From: Janthinobacterium rivuli
Lineage (GTDB): Bacteria; Pseudomonadota; Gammaproteobacteria; Burkholderiales; Burkholderiaceae_D
Length of the DNA stretch: 52,161 bases
Assembly: GCF_009208735.1 (NCBI RefSeq)
Contig: NZ_WFLJ01000029.1
Coordinates: 1-52,161 of the forward strand
Reading direction: 5' to 3'
Below are positions 1-8,399 of this stretch, one piece after another (position 1 is the stretch's first letter; every line of letters begins with the position of its first letter). A model generated the notes under the pieces. The model was not told the origin of the DNA. It saw only the letters and a list, made by a program, of their open reading frames with translations, and ran no database searches. The translations under genes and the position numbers were made by a program.

Positions 1-1
1 G

Positions 2-118
2 CTACACCGCTTCCGCCGATTACGCATCCGCTACGAGCGCCGTGCCGATATCCATCAGGCATTCCTCTCGCTTGCCTGCATACTCATCTGCTGGAGATAC
101 ATTCAGCGGTTTTGTTAG
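2..118 (+). mobile_element. 3' end of an IS5-family transposase gene (runs off the left edge)
   Basis: An open frame enters from the left edge and stops with TAG at 116-118. Its 38 visible residues contain the string RLRIRYERRADIHQAFLSLA followed by CILICWRY, which I recognise as the C-terminal end of DDE transposases of the IS5 family (IS427-like group). The rest of the gene lies outside the window, so I cannot say whether the element is intact. The insertion end should lie just after the stop, around 118-125 (GTTAGGCGTTC followed by TAA), but the other end is not available to confirm an inverted repeat or target duplication. Confidence in the family is good; the exact group is uncertain. 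Confidence 0.75.
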
Positions 119-270
119 GCGTTCTAATACTCATGCTCATGGCAACTTCAGGTGCACGGCGGCCGCTCCCGTCTGGAAGACCAGCCTGTATGGTGCGATG
201 CGAATGGAGCTTATTCTTAATGGCAAGTGCGGGTTGGCAGGACAACGCCGCGGACGATGTGATCATTGAA

Positions 271-711
271 TCAGTCCTGAATTCCAGCTTCAATTTCAAA
301 ACGATTCCAGATCTCTCTGTTTTTGGCATCCGCCGCATCTTGGCGCACAGCATAGCCCTGTTTCGTTTCGCTCGAATTTGGAGCGACACCTTCGAGCGCC
401 GTGAGCGACGAGGCGTAGTAATCTTTGAGTAATTTTGCTGCGGCAGGTTTTTTTGCAACGGCTTTCAATGCAGCTGGATAGATATTCTTTAACTCTGCCT
501 TGGCCTTTTTGATGCAAATTCGCATAGGCGGAACGGCATCATCCAGCTTTCCGAGTTGAACTTCCAAGATAGCGGTATGGGTCTCCATGCGGCACATCAA
601 TGTTTGAAATTGCGTCTGTAAGCGAAAGGTATCAAGAGGATCTGATTTTTCCTCTGCATGTACGGCAGGCTGGGCGAGAGTCAGGGCTACCGCAAACCAA
701 TATTTTTTCAT
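271..711 (-). CDS. small secreted protein of unknown function
   Basis: A 146-aa protein beginning MKKYWFAVALTLAQPAVHAEE, with a clear Sec signal peptide and likely cleavage after VHA. An upstream in-frame ATG at 732 would add seven residues before the signal, so I prefer 711; neither start has a strong Shine-Dalgarno sequence. The mature part is mostly helical and lysine/alanine-rich, with two cysteines (CRMETH and ICIKKAK) that could form a disulfide in the periplasm. I do not recognise the family. It stands alone between the IS5 remnant and the end of the TonB receptor gene, and its base composition is less GC-rich than its neighbours, which fits an accessory gene beside an insertion sequence. 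Confidence 0.65.
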   Translation of the reverse strand: MKKYWFAVALTLAQPAVHAEEKSDPLDTFRLQTQFQTLMCRMETHTAILEVQLGKLDDAVPPMRICIKKAKAELKNIYPAALKAVAKKPAAAKLLKDYYASSLTALEGVAPNSSETKQGYAVRQDAADAKNREIWNRFEIEAGIQD

Positions 712-848
712 ACAAGACGCCGGAGTAATCATGGGGCCAGATTGTATTAAAAATAAACAACTGGAAATCTATCCAATTGTTGCATTGTTTTGTTAGTAGT
801 ACCTCCAATGCAGCGCGCAACTTGCGCTGAACATGGAATTGACGCCGC

Positions 849-870
849 GTTGGAGTGAGCGGGCTCCAAC
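849..870 (-). terminator. hairpin downstream of the TonB receptor gene
   Basis: A perfect 7-bp inverted repeat (GTTGGAG at 849-855, CTCCAAC at 864-870) about 40 nt past the receptor stop. There is no T-run, so this is a weak terminator candidate only. Confidence 0.3.
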
Positions 871-909
871 ACGAGCGTGGTCAGAGTATTATTGTCGCCT
901 AATCAAGCG

Positions 910-3204
910 TCAAAACGTCGCCTTGAACTGCACCCCATACGTGCGCGGTTCGTTGATGATGCCCGTCAGGTTGTCGAAATCGATGGCGCCCAGCGACTGG
1001 ATCTGGTTGGTGATGTTGCGGCCATACGCGGAAAGCTCATAGCGGTCCCATTTGTAGCCGACGCGCAAGCCGCCTTCGAGCAGTTCCTTGGCTTTGTATT
1101 CCTTCGCTTCATACAGGAAGAAGTTGTAGCTGGTGCGGTAGGCCCAGTCCGTGTAGGCGTAGAACTCGCCATTGGCGACGGGGATGCTGTATTTCAGGGT
1201 GAAGTTGGTTTGCCATTCCGGGGCGCGCGGCAGCGGGTTGCCGTCGATGTAGGCCGTGCCCTTGAACGGGCCCTGCGGGTCGGTGACGGTGCAGCCGCTG
1301 GCCGGGTTGTTTTGCGCGTTGCCGCAGCTTTGCACGAACAGTTTCTTGTCCTGGATTTCCGTGTGGTTATAGCTGCCGCCCAGGGTCATGCTGAGTGAAT
1401 CGCTGAGGTTCGCCTGGAAATCGAGTTCCACGCCACGGCCCGTGGCCTTGTCGGCATTGATCAGCTGGTTCATGTTGACGGCGCCGCTGCCGGCCGTCAG
1501 TTGCTTGTCCTTCACGCGGTACTGGAACACGGCCAGGCTCAAGCGCGCGCGCTTGTCGAACAGGTCCTGCTTGATGCCGGCCTCGACGGACAGCGCCTTT
1601 TCGGCGCCGGCAAACGAGGGGCGGTCGGCCAGGCCGTTCAGGCGCCCCTGCATCGACGGCGCGCGGTAGCCGGTGGCGATGCGCGCGTAGGCATTGGTTG
1701 CCGGCGTGAGCACGTAGGTGCCGCTCAAGTCCCAGCTGATGTTGTGCGAGGTGTCGTTCAGGTTGAAAGGGCCGGCCGTGGTCGCTTCCACGCGCTTGGC
1801 CGAGAAATCCTTCTTGTCGCTCGTGTAGCGCAGGCCGGCGCGCAGTTTCAGCGCGTCCGAGACCGTGTAGTTGAGCGAGCCGAAGGCCGCATACGATTTC
1901 GAGCTCTGGTTTTGCGTGGCGTAAGCGCTGTTTTGCGGATTGCCGGGCGCCAGGCTGTCAAAGCTGATGCTGTCGATCTGGATGTCTTCCTTGAAATAGA
2001 ACAGGCCGGCGATCCATTGCAGAGGCCCCTTGGCGCTCGATTCGGCGCGGAATTCCTGCGAAATCTGCTTGTGGTTGGGGATCACGTCGGCCGTTTCCAC
2101 GACGAAGGGGATGAAGCCCGGGCCCATCGGCGGTGCGTACACGGCACCATAGCCGCCGTCGACGTCGGCGCGACTGAAGAAATCGAGTTTTTCGTAGCCG
2201 GTGATGGAATGCAGGGTGACGCCAGGCAAGTCCCATTTCAGGCGCATGCTGCCGCCCTTGGTTTTCAGGTGCTGGCGGTTGATGCCGTCGGTCGGGTAAG
2301 AGCCGTAGTCGAAATTGTCGACCAGGTCATTCGTGCCCTGTTTCAGGATGTTGGCGCGGAACAAGGTGGCCGTGCCATCGAGGTTGCGCGCGTGCACATT
2401 GAACAGGGCGCTGAAGTCGCGCGTGGGCTTGACCAGCACCTGCAGCCGGGCGGCGCTGTCTTCATAGCCTTCGAAGTCGCGCGTGCCGGTGGGGCGCGGA
2501 TTGTGCACGCGGTCGTCGCGGCGCTGCGTCTGGCCGGAGAAGCGCAGGGCCACCGTGTCGCTGACGGGCACGTTGTACGCGCCTTCCAGGTTCTTCATGC
2601 CATCCTTGCCAAAGCCGCCGCTCAGGTAGCCTTCCGTCTTGAAGACGGGCTTGGCGGAATCGAACTTGATCACGCCGGCCGGCGAGTTGCGCCCGAACAG
2701 CGTGCCTTGCGGGCCGCGCAACACCTCGACCTGGTCCACGTCGAACACGGGAAAACCTTTCAGCATGGCGTTTTCCTGCACCACGTCGTCCATCACCAGG
2801 CCCACGGGCTGCGAGGCGTTCAGGTCGAAGTCGGTATTGCCCAGGCCGCGAATGTAGAAGCGGGGGAAGGTGCGGCCGTAATCCGATTCGACGGACACGC
2901 TGGGCGAGCGGCTGTTGAGAAAACGGATGTCGGCGCCGCCGGCCGTCAGGGTGTCGAGCTTGTCGCCCTTCAGGGTGGCGATGGACATGGGCACGTCCTT
3001 GATGTTTTCCGCGCGCCGCTGCGCCGTCACGATCACCGTTTCCAGTTGGCCAGGACCGGCCTGTGCCGCCGGCGCGGCAGGGGCGTCGGCGACAGGCGCC
3101 GGGACGCTGTCCTGTGCCTGCGCCATCGCCTGCAGGGGAAAGGCGGCGGTGATTGCCAGGGCAATCAGGGTATGGCGTACTGTGCTGGCATGCGGTGTCA
3201 TCAT
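910..3204 (-). CDS. TonB-dependent outer-membrane receptor
   Basis: A 764-aa outer-membrane receptor that should take up an iron complex or another large nutrient using TonB/ExbB/ExbD energy. A signal peptide ends near residue 28 (LQAMAQA). A TonB box (LETVIVTAQRR) lies at about residue 53, followed by a plug domain with DVPMSI, the VEVLRGPQGTLFGRN motif typical of plug domains, and a long beta-barrel ending in the aromatic YGVQFKATF. The start is set by AGGAG eight nt upstream of an ATG. Barrel style resembles the iron-complex receptors common in Sphingomonas- and Massilia-type bacteria. No transporter or regulator gene is adjacent and no convincing Fur box was seen, so the substrate is unknown. 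Confidence 0.93.
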   Translation of the reverse strand: MMTPHASTVRHTLIALAITAAFPLQAMAQAQDSVPAPVADAPAAPAAQAGPGQLETVIVTAQRRAENIKDVPMSIATLKGDKLDTLTAGGADIRFLNSRSPSVSVESDYGRTFPRFYIRGLGNTDFDLNASQPVGLVMDDVVQENAMLKGFPVFDVDQVEVLRGPQGTLFGRNSPAGVIKFDSAKPVFKTEGYLSGGFGKDGMKNLEGAYNVPVSDTVALRFSGQTQRRDDRVHNPRPTGTRDFEGYEDSAARLQVLVKPTRDFSALFNVHARNLDGTATLFRANILKQGTNDLVDNFDYGSYPTDGINRQHLKTKGGSMRLKWDLPGVTLHSITGYEKLDFFSRADVDGGYGAVYAPPMGPGFIPFVVETADVIPNHKQISQEFRAESSAKGPLQWIAGLFYFKEDIQIDSISFDSLAPGNPQNSAYATQNQSSKSYAAFGSLNYTVSDALKLRAGLRYTSDKKDFSAKRVEATTAGPFNLNDTSHNISWDLSGTYVLTPATNAYARIATGYRAPSMQGRLNGLADRPSFAGAEKALSVEAGIKQDLFDKRARLSLAVFQYRVKDKQLTAGSGAVNMNQLINADKATGRGVELDFQANLSDSLSMTLGGSYNHTEIQDKKLFVQSCGNAQNNPASGCTVTDPQGPFKGTAYIDGNPLPRAPEWQTNFTLKYSIPVANGEFYAYTDWAYRTSYNFFLYEAKEYKAKELLEGGLRVGYKWDRYELSAYGRNITNQIQSLGAIDFDNLTGIINEPRTYGVQFKATF

Positions 3205-3632
3205 GTAACGGCTCCTGTCGGTCGAGGTTGTTGGGGCATGCAGGCTGGCGCTGGCCAGCTGAACGAAAAATCATGCTAGCACGGAAAGTTTTGGTATTCA
3301 TGCCATTTTCCAGCGATGGCTATTCATATCCGTTTCGACTGAATACGTGAATAAAATCGTATTTGTCGTCAATATCCGACGGGTGCATAGTAGAGTGCCG
3401 GCAGGCTTGTGCGAGCGCAAAAGTGGCCGGGCGTAACGATGGGGTTTCCTGCGGGAGCGCAAAAAAGAGCGATGGCTGTTGCCGTGCTGGTCGCTTGCGG
3501 GCAGTGGAAATACAACAGCTGCCGCGGATTTTTTCGGGAGGGGCGTGTTGTTGCAACGCGACAGGAGCGCCGCCTGCGGCGAGGCCCCTGTGCGGGTGTG
3601 GCGCGGCACGCGTGGCCGCATGCCGCTATCTG
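3205..3632. other. 428-bp gap: leader of the TonB receptor gene
   Basis: This lies downstream of one minus-strand gene and upstream of the next, so it should hold the receptor promoter. An AT-rich stretch at about 3315-3375 is the likely promoter zone, but I find no well-spaced -35/-10 pair and no Fur-like box. A small GC hairpin (CGCCGC-CT-GCGGCG, 3568-3581) lies about 50 nt past the chemoreceptor stop without a T-run. Short open frames here look like chance. Confidence 0.5.
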
Positions 3633-5357
3633 CTAAAACTCTTCCCAATCGCCGGCCGTCACCGCTTCCGCTTGCACCGCACGGTGTTTTGCCGGCGCGG
3701 CCTGGCGCTTGACGGTGCTGCTGGCCGGCGCCGGTACCAGGCGCAGCGGCTTGTGGCTGGCACGCGCTGGTGCAGGCGCCGGTGCGGCCGCATGGCCGTC
3801 GTGCGTCTTGAAGATGCTCACGGTTTGCACCAGGTGGCTGGCCTGGTCGCGCAGTGATTCGGCGGCCGCCGCCGCTTCTTCCACCAGCGACGCGTTTTGT
3901 TGCGTGACGCCATCCATCTGGGTCACCGCCTGATTGATCTGCTCGATGCCGGCGGACTGTTCCTGGCTGGCCATCGTGATTTCAGCGATGATATTGCTGA
4001 CGCGGGCGACGCTGGCGACCACCTCGGACATCGTCGTGCCCGCTTGTGCCGCCAGTCTGGCACCGGCATCGACGCGGCTCACGGAATCGTCGATCAGCGT
4101 CTTGATTTCCTTGGCCGCGCTGGCGCTGCGTTGGGCCAGACCGCGCACTTCGGTGGCCACGACGGCGAAGCCGCGGCCCTGTTCGCCGGCACGCGCCGCT
4201 TCCACGGCGGCATTCAGGGCCAGGATATTGGTCTGGAAGGCGATGCCGTCGATGACGCTGATGATGTCGACAATCTTGCGCGACGATTCGCTGATCAGGT
4301 CCATGGTGCCCATCACTTGCCCCACCACGTCGCCGCCCTTGCTGGCGACGTCCGATGCGGTGGTGGCCAGCACATTGGCTTCGCGGGCGTTTTCCGCATT
4401 CTTGCGCACGGTGCTGGTGAGTTCTTCCATCGAGGAAGCGGTTTCTTCCAGTGAACTGGCTTGCTGTTCCGTGCGCAGGGACAGGTCGTTGTTGCCGGTG
4501 GAAATTTCCTCGGCGGCAAGGGCCACCGTGTCGGAATCCTGGCGCACGGAGGACACCACCGAGGTCAGCGACACCTGCATGCGCTGCAGCGCCGACAGCA
4601 CGCTGACGCTATCGTGCGCTGCAACGTTGAGTTTGCCTGTCAGGTCGCCGCCCGCCAGCTGGCTGACGGCGTCGCACAGCTGCTTCGGTTCGGCGCCCAG
4701 CGCCTTGAGCAGGCTGCGTGTGATGAGCCAGCCCGCCAGGGCCGCCAGCACGATGGACAGCAAGCTGGCGCCGATGAGGATGTTCCTGTTGAGAATATAG
4801 CGCTCATTGTCTTCCTGCAGGATGAGGGCGGAGCGCTGGTCCGTCAGGGTGAAATAGTCATCGGTGGCCGCGACGAGGGCGGCCAGCAGCGGACGGCATT
4901 CCTCGTTCATCTTGACGATGGCCAATTCGGTTTTCTTTTGCAGCGCCAGGTCGACGATGGCCAGCGCCACGGGGGCGTAGCGCTTTTCGATGCTGTCGAT
5001 CTTGTTGATGATGGCGCGCACCTCGTCCGATACCCCCGGCTGCTGCGCCAGTTGCAGCAGATGCTGCATGTTCCTGGCGACATCGGCGTGCGCTTGCAAG
5101 ACCTGTTTGCGTTCGATTTCCAGGTCTTCCGGCTTGGTGACGAGCACCAGGTTCCTGGCCGCCACGGCACGCATGTCGATCGCGTCACGCACGCGGTGCG
5201 CCGTATTGGCGCGGGCCGTGATGCCGTTGACATACTGCTCAAAGCCCGTGTTGAAAGTGGAAAAACTCCGCACCGACAGGGCCGAGATGCCGATGAGGAA
5301 AAAGACCAGCAGGCCGAAGGCCAGAGTGAGCTGGGTGCGAACGGTGAATTTATCCAT
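3633..5357 (-). CDS. methyl-accepting chemotaxis protein with C-terminal DWEEF tether
   Basis: A 574-aa inner-membrane chemoreceptor. TM1 is at about residues 10-30, then a helical periplasmic sensor of the four-helix-bundle type, TM2 near 192-212 (LIGASLLSIVLAALAGWLI), HAMP, and a cytoplasmic signalling hairpin with the conserved tip around AARAGEQGRGFAVVATEVR. The last five residues, DWEEF, match the CheR/CheB-binding pentapeptide (xWxxF) seen at the ends of tethered receptors, so this protein probably recruits the adaptation enzymes. An alanine/proline-rich linker of about 45 residues precedes the pentapeptide. The start has GGGAGAGAC seven to eight nt upstream. The ligand cannot be told from sequence. 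Monocistronic: both flanks are long gaps. Confidence 0.95.
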   Translation of the reverse strand: MDKFTVRTQLTLAFGLLVFFLIGISALSVRSFSTFNTGFEQYVNGITARANTAHRVRDAIDMRAVAARNLVLVTKPEDLEIERKQVLQAHADVARNMQHLLQLAQQPGVSDEVRAIINKIDSIEKRYAPVALAIVDLALQKKTELAIVKMNEECRPLLAALVAATDDYFTLTDQRSALILQEDNERYILNRNILIGASLLSIVLAALAGWLITRSLLKALGAEPKQLCDAVSQLAGGDLTGKLNVAAHDSVSVLSALQRMQVSLTSVVSSVRQDSDTVALAAEEISTGNNDLSLRTEQQASSLEETASSMEELTSTVRKNAENAREANVLATTASDVASKGGDVVGQVMGTMDLISESSRKIVDIISVIDGIAFQTNILALNAAVEAARAGEQGRGFAVVATEVRGLAQRSASAAKEIKTLIDDSVSRVDAGARLAAQAGTTMSEVVASVARVSNIIAEITMASQEQSAGIEQINQAVTQMDGVTQQNASLVEEAAAAAESLRDQASHLVQTVSIFKTHDGHAAAPAPAPARASHKPLRLVPAPASSTVKRQAAPAKHRAVQAEAVTAGDWEEF

Positions 5358-5673
5358 GATGTCTCTCCCAAGAATACGTGGTGACGATTAGAAAGGATGC
5401 TTGCGCGGAACAAGTGGCAGGCGTTGGCCTGGCAGCGGGTCGTGCGTTACGCAGTGCTTCTCTATCCAGAACACGGATTCGTGGTGTGAGGATTGTGGTA
5501 CTTAAAAAAACGATTCCAATAATTTATTTGTTTTATTTATTAAATTCATTGTTGCAAAAAAAAATTAGTAAATCAATGAGATTTCGTGCCGTAAAACAAC
5601 TTTCCGGCATGCATGGTTTGCTCCGGCGCCGCTGGAGCTGGCACCGGAAAAGCGTCTGGAGAATGGGGGAGGA
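5358..5673. other. 316-bp gap with an AT-rich core
   Basis: The stretch about 5500-5580 is markedly AT-rich (runs of A and T around TTTATTTGTTTTATTTATT) and lies upstream of the chemoreceptor, so it is a reasonable promoter/UP-element zone for that gene. I see no flagellar sigma-28 box. Nearer 5608-5640 an imperfect palindrome (GCTCCGGCG / CGCTGGAGC) lies just past the stop of the NTF2-like gene and could end that operon, although no T-run follows. Confidence 0.45.
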
Positions 5674-6063
5674 TCAGCCGGGAATGGGCGTGCCCTGGTG
5701 AAAAACCATTTGCCAGCGGCCGTCGCGCCATGTCCACAGCGAACTGCGCCAGCTGGCGCTGGCGGGCAGGGCGCCGCTCGCGTGGCGCTCTGAGCGGTAG
5801 GTAACAAAGGCGACATCGTCGGCCAGCAAGCGGGCCTGAAAATCGCTGATGCTACGGCGGCAAAAGTCTTCCGCCGGCAGGTCCGCCAGGGTTGCCGCGC
5901 GCGTCCAGAGATTGCCCGAACTGCCGAATTCGACGAACTCGTCGGCCAGCATGGCCGCCAGCCTGGCGCTGTCGGCGCGCACCGCCTGGCTTTGCAGCGC
6001 CGCTTCCAGCGCCTGCAGCTGCGCCGCCAGGCCTGCGCTGTCCTGCGTCTTGTCCGTTGCCAA
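5674..6063 (-). CDS. NTF2-like / DUF4440-type protein
   Basis: A 129-aa cytoplasmic protein. The arrangement of an N-terminal helical segment (LAAQLQALEAALQSQAVRAD), the LLADEFVEFGSSG-type strand pair (here MLADEFVEFGSSGNLWTR) and the final WRDGRWQMVFHQGTPIP strand is that of SnoaL-like/DUF4440 proteins of the NTF2 fold, which bind small ligands or act as minor enzymes. The best start is TTG at 6063, only five nt after the upstream stop, which suggests translational coupling; an internal ATG at MLADEF would be too short for the fold. Last gene of a minus-strand run. Specific function unknown. Confidence 0.75.
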   Translation of the reverse strand: MATDKTQDSAGLAAQLQALEAALQSQAVRADSARLAAMLADEFVEFGSSGNLWTRAATLADLPAEDFCRRSISDFQARLLADDVAFVTYRSERHASGALPASASWRSSLWTWRDGRWQMVFHQGTPIPG

Positions 6064-6068
6064 GGTGT

Positions 6069-6281
6069 TCAGATGGGAAAGGCGCCCGCGCCCGAGACAT
6101 TCAGGCAGGCGACCTTGTCGCTGGAAAAATACTTGATTTGCCCCAGGCCGATGGCGTAGCAGCCGTCACTGAGCGGGGAAATGGGGCCGGTGAGTTTTTC
6201 ACCGCTGACGAGGGTCACCACCCAGGGCGTGGTGGCCGGTTTGCCCGCGTGGGTCAAGGCGTGTTGTACCAGGTCTGACAT
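6069..6281 (-). CDS. small conserved protein, 70 aa, unknown function
   Basis: A 70-aa protein beginning MSDLVQHALTHAGKPATT, with GGAGG six nt before the ATG, a strong start. It has a predicted short beta-rich body (WVVTLVSGEKLTGPISPL, then YAIGLGQIKYFSSDKVACL) that reads like a small barrel or SH3-like sheet, with one cysteine and no signal peptide. I do not recognise the family. It is followed at five nt by the NTF2-like gene and is probably co-transcribed with it. Confidence 0.65.
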   Translation of the reverse strand: MSDLVQHALTHAGKPATTPWVVTLVSGEKLTGPISPLSDGCYAIGLGQIKYFSSDKVACLNVSGAGAFPI

Positions 6282-6367
6282 GCTGCCTCCGATGGAAATC
6301 AAAAACCGATGATAGCAGTGTACGGTGTCGGATAGCGGCTGGATTGACGACACGAAGGGCGGGCGCC

Positions 6368-6880
6368 TTACGCGTCGGCCAGCAGATTCTTTGGCAGGGC
6401 CACCGACACCAGTTTCCAGTGCCACAGGCCGTCGCGCGTCAGGGTCAGTTCGCCGATGTGGCTTTTGCTGTGGGCGCGCTGCACCACGACGCTGTTCCAG
6501 GAGGTGTAGCGCAGCTTGTAGTCGGGCTTGGTGTTGCGTTTGCGGCCGCTGATGTCGCTGACCTTGGCGATCGGATTTTCGTAGCGGTCATTGAGCTTCA
6601 TCAACGCGACGATGCCTTCAGGCATCAGCATGGTATCGAGCAAGGGATCGATGACGTCGGGACTGATGTCGTCGGCCACTTCCGGCGCCGAGAACAGGGT
6701 GTGCAGTTGCTGCCCGAGGCTGCCGCGCAGCTGGGCCAGGTCGATTTGCGCGGCCAGGGCCTGGCTATCCTCGTCCATGGTCGCCGCGCGGATCTTGTTC
6801 ATGGTGAAATACGGGCTGCCATAGAAGACGCCGGCCAGCGCGACCAGTGCCACTACAGCGAGAAGCATCATTCTTTTCAT
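6368..6880 (-). CDS. DUF2939 family membrane-anchored protein (second of a tandem pair)
   Basis: A 170-aa protein starting MKRMMLLAVVALVALAGVFY, a single N-terminal membrane anchor or uncleaved signal with the rest outside the cytoplasm. After SPYFTMNKIRAATMDEDSQ comes the pattern of DUF2939 proteins: helices covering IDLAQLRGSLGQQL, a conserved DTMLMPEGIVALM segment, and a C-terminal sheet ending LTLTRDGLWHWKLVSVALP. Function is unknown for the family. It is a clear paralogue of the next gene upstream (same anchor, SPY motif, LDT...P.GI and RDG.W.WKL.....LP). The start follows GAGAG at about eight nt. The longer frame upstream of this ATG would put non-membrane residues before the anchor, so I rejected it. 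Confidence 0.8.
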   Translation of the reverse strand: MKRMMLLAVVALVALAGVFYGSPYFTMNKIRAATMDEDSQALAAQIDLAQLRGSLGQQLHTLFSAPEVADDISPDVIDPLLDTMLMPEGIVALMKLNDRYENPIAKVSDISGRKRNTKPDYKLRYTSWNSVVVQRAHSKSHIGELTLTRDGLWHWKLVSVALPKNLLADA

Positions 6881-6996
6881 CGTGCAATCTCTCGGATGCC
6901 TGGCGACCCGGTGCGCCTGAAGTGTTGGCATTCTACATAATATTTCCCAAAATCAATATAGCGGTTTAGGTAAGTGTTGTTTTAGATCAAGTTTCG

Positions 6997-7443
6997 TCAG
7001 AGTAATTCTGGCGGCAAGGTGATGTCCGTCAGTTTCCAGTCCCAGATGCCATGGCGGCGCAGCAAAAACTGGCTGGCGGCGGGCCCGGCCCCGCTGCGCC
7101 GCAGCACCACTTCGTTCCACGAGCGGTACGCCATGCCGAAGTCGTGGCGCTTGCCGTCCGCCCCCTGCTTGCCGTGCAGGATCAGCACCGTGATGCCGGG
7201 CGGCGAGACGATGGTGTCGAGCATTTCCTTGAAATCGTCTTCGCTGGCCGTTTCGCCGGCCGCCCGCAACTGGCGCGCCACGCTGGCGCGTATGGCGGGC
7301 AGGTCCGCCTGCTGCGCGAGGTTTTCCAGGCGCACGGATTTCGCCGCGATGCTGATGCGGTACATGGCGATGTAGGGGCTGACCCAGGTGAAGCCGATGG
7401 CGGCGACGGCAAAAATGATCGCGGTGGCGTACTTTCTTTTCAT
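6997..7443 (-). CDS. DUF2939 family membrane-anchored protein (first of a tandem pair)
   Basis: A 148-aa paralogue of the gene that follows it. Residues 1-24 (MKRKYATAIIFAVAAIGFTW) form a membrane anchor, then VSPYIAMYRISIAAKS, a helical middle (LPAIRASVARQLRA), MLDTIVSPPGITVLIL, and a C-terminal sheet with RSWNEVVLRR and RRHGIWDWKLTDITLP. It lacks about 20 residues of the loop that the second copy has between the middle and the sheet. The two genes are probably an old tandem duplication. They lie downstream of a lipoprotein gene, so a shared envelope role is possible, but no function is known. Confidence 0.8.
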   Translation of the reverse strand: MKRKYATAIIFAVAAIGFTWVSPYIAMYRISIAAKSVRLENLAQQADLPAIRASVARQLRAAGETASEDDFKEMLDTIVSPPGITVLILHGKQGADGKRHDFGMAYRSWNEVVLRRSGAGPAASQFLLRRHGIWDWKLTDITLPPELL

Positions 7444-7479
7444 GCTATATCTGCTCGGATCGCAGCTTGCTCACAAGGG

Positions 7480-8172
7480 TCAATAGCCGCCAAGGATCTG
7501 GTATTCCAGGCCTTGATTTCCTGCGCTGCGTACCTGGATCCGGATTTTCCTGAAGGTAATTTCCGCAGGGAAACTGGATATCTCAAACGACAAGTCTTGC
7601 GCAAACGACGGCCGTGCCAGGTCGCCTGCATATTCTCTGTAGGCAATGCGCAAGGTTTGATTGCTGTAGCCCTGGTATAGCAACTGCGAATTGATGGACC
7701 TGTCGATAGGTGCCGTTTCCACTCCCAGGCCGAATTTGATGCCGGGATTGACATCTTCGTGCAACCACATCAGATCGCTTGCGACCATTACCTGGTCCAG
7801 CAGGCCATCATTGTTGCGGTCAGCAAAACAGGCATTCTTGGTCATTCCGATTAGCAACATGTTGAATACCTGCCGTTCAGTGCAGTAAGCGGGTTTCCCC
7901 TCGACATCGGCGCGGTACAGGAAGTCGCCCTCGATGACGGCGACACGTCCGCCACCAATCGACACGGCGCGCCCATCGTAAATCTGATAGCCCGTTTTGC
8001 TTGTGTACTGGAAAGTGGATAACAGTGCTTCACCGGCAGTGACTTTTGAAACGATGTTCAGTTGCGGATCATGGCCGATGCGCTCCATCGTGCGGGTCGT
8101 CTCGCGGACCTCCATGGTGGCGCATCCGCTGAGTAGCAGGGCAGCGATGGCGACGTGGCAGAACTTTTTCAT
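7480..8172 (-). CDS. putative lipoprotein with a calcium-loop-like motif
   Basis: A 230-aa envelope protein. The start MKKFCHVAIAALLLSGCATM carries a lipobox (LLSGC) with the acylated cysteine at residue 17, and AAGGAA sits five nt upstream of the ATG. The mature part has no family I recognise. It includes the string CFADRNNDGLLDQ, which follows the DxNxDG pattern of calcium-binding or dockerin/EF-hand-like loops, and four cysteines in total. The serine after the lipidated cysteine position is replaced by alanine, so there is no Asp+2 inner-membrane retention signal and outer-membrane sorting is likely. First gene of the minus-strand run that includes the two DUF2939 genes. Confidence 0.75.
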   Translation of the reverse strand: MKKFCHVAIAALLLSGCATMEVRETTRTMERIGHDPQLNIVSKVTAGEALLSTFQYTSKTGYQIYDGRAVSIGGGRVAVIEGDFLYRADVEGKPAYCTERQVFNMLLIGMTKNACFADRNNDGLLDQVMVASDLMWLHEDVNPGIKFGLGVETAPIDRSINSQLLYQGYSNQTLRIAYREYAGDLARPSFAQDLSFEISSFPAEITFRKIRIQVRSAGNQGLEYQILGGY

Positions 8173-8399
8173 TGATTTCCTTGTTGTCTGGGGCGCGCTC
8201 ATGCACAGGCAGGCGCGAGTAAAAGGGGATGGTAGCTAAATATTGCCAAATGATAAGTTCAGTTGCCTGTGAAAGAAAGGAAAAATGCACTTTTTCCCTC
8301 CTTGAGGAGCGATGGCGGACCTCAGTCGGCTTTATGGGTGGCGGATGGTGTAGCATTCGTGCCGGCGCGGACCATCGCGCCGCAATATTGAGGACAACC
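8173..8399. promoter_or_regulatory. divergent promoter region, lipoprotein versus ParB-like gene
   Basis: A 227-bp spacer between divergent genes. It holds AT-rich patches at about 8228-8260 and 8275-8300, but I cannot assign -35/-10 elements with confidence. The ParB-like gene has a TTGAGGA ribosome-binding site eight nt before its ATG. Confidence 0.4.

Noticed and set aside
104..124. Integron attC site (GTTAGGC)
   Set aside because: Only one half of the motif is present and no partner RYYYAAC end or second hairpin is found. The motif falls at the end of an IS5-like element.
1501..3279. Long open frames on the opposite strand of the TonB receptor gene
   Set aside because: Shadow of a GC-rich gene: no family signal, no start signals. 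The same applies to the strands opposite prc (17972-19648), the acylase (9257-11422), the hybrid kinase (38635-41151) and the pilus ATPase (49256-51169).
3298..3648. A 116-codon frame between the chemoreceptor and the TonB receptor
   Set aside because: Overlaps the end of the chemoreceptor gene, no family, no ribosome-binding site, composition unlike coding DNA here.
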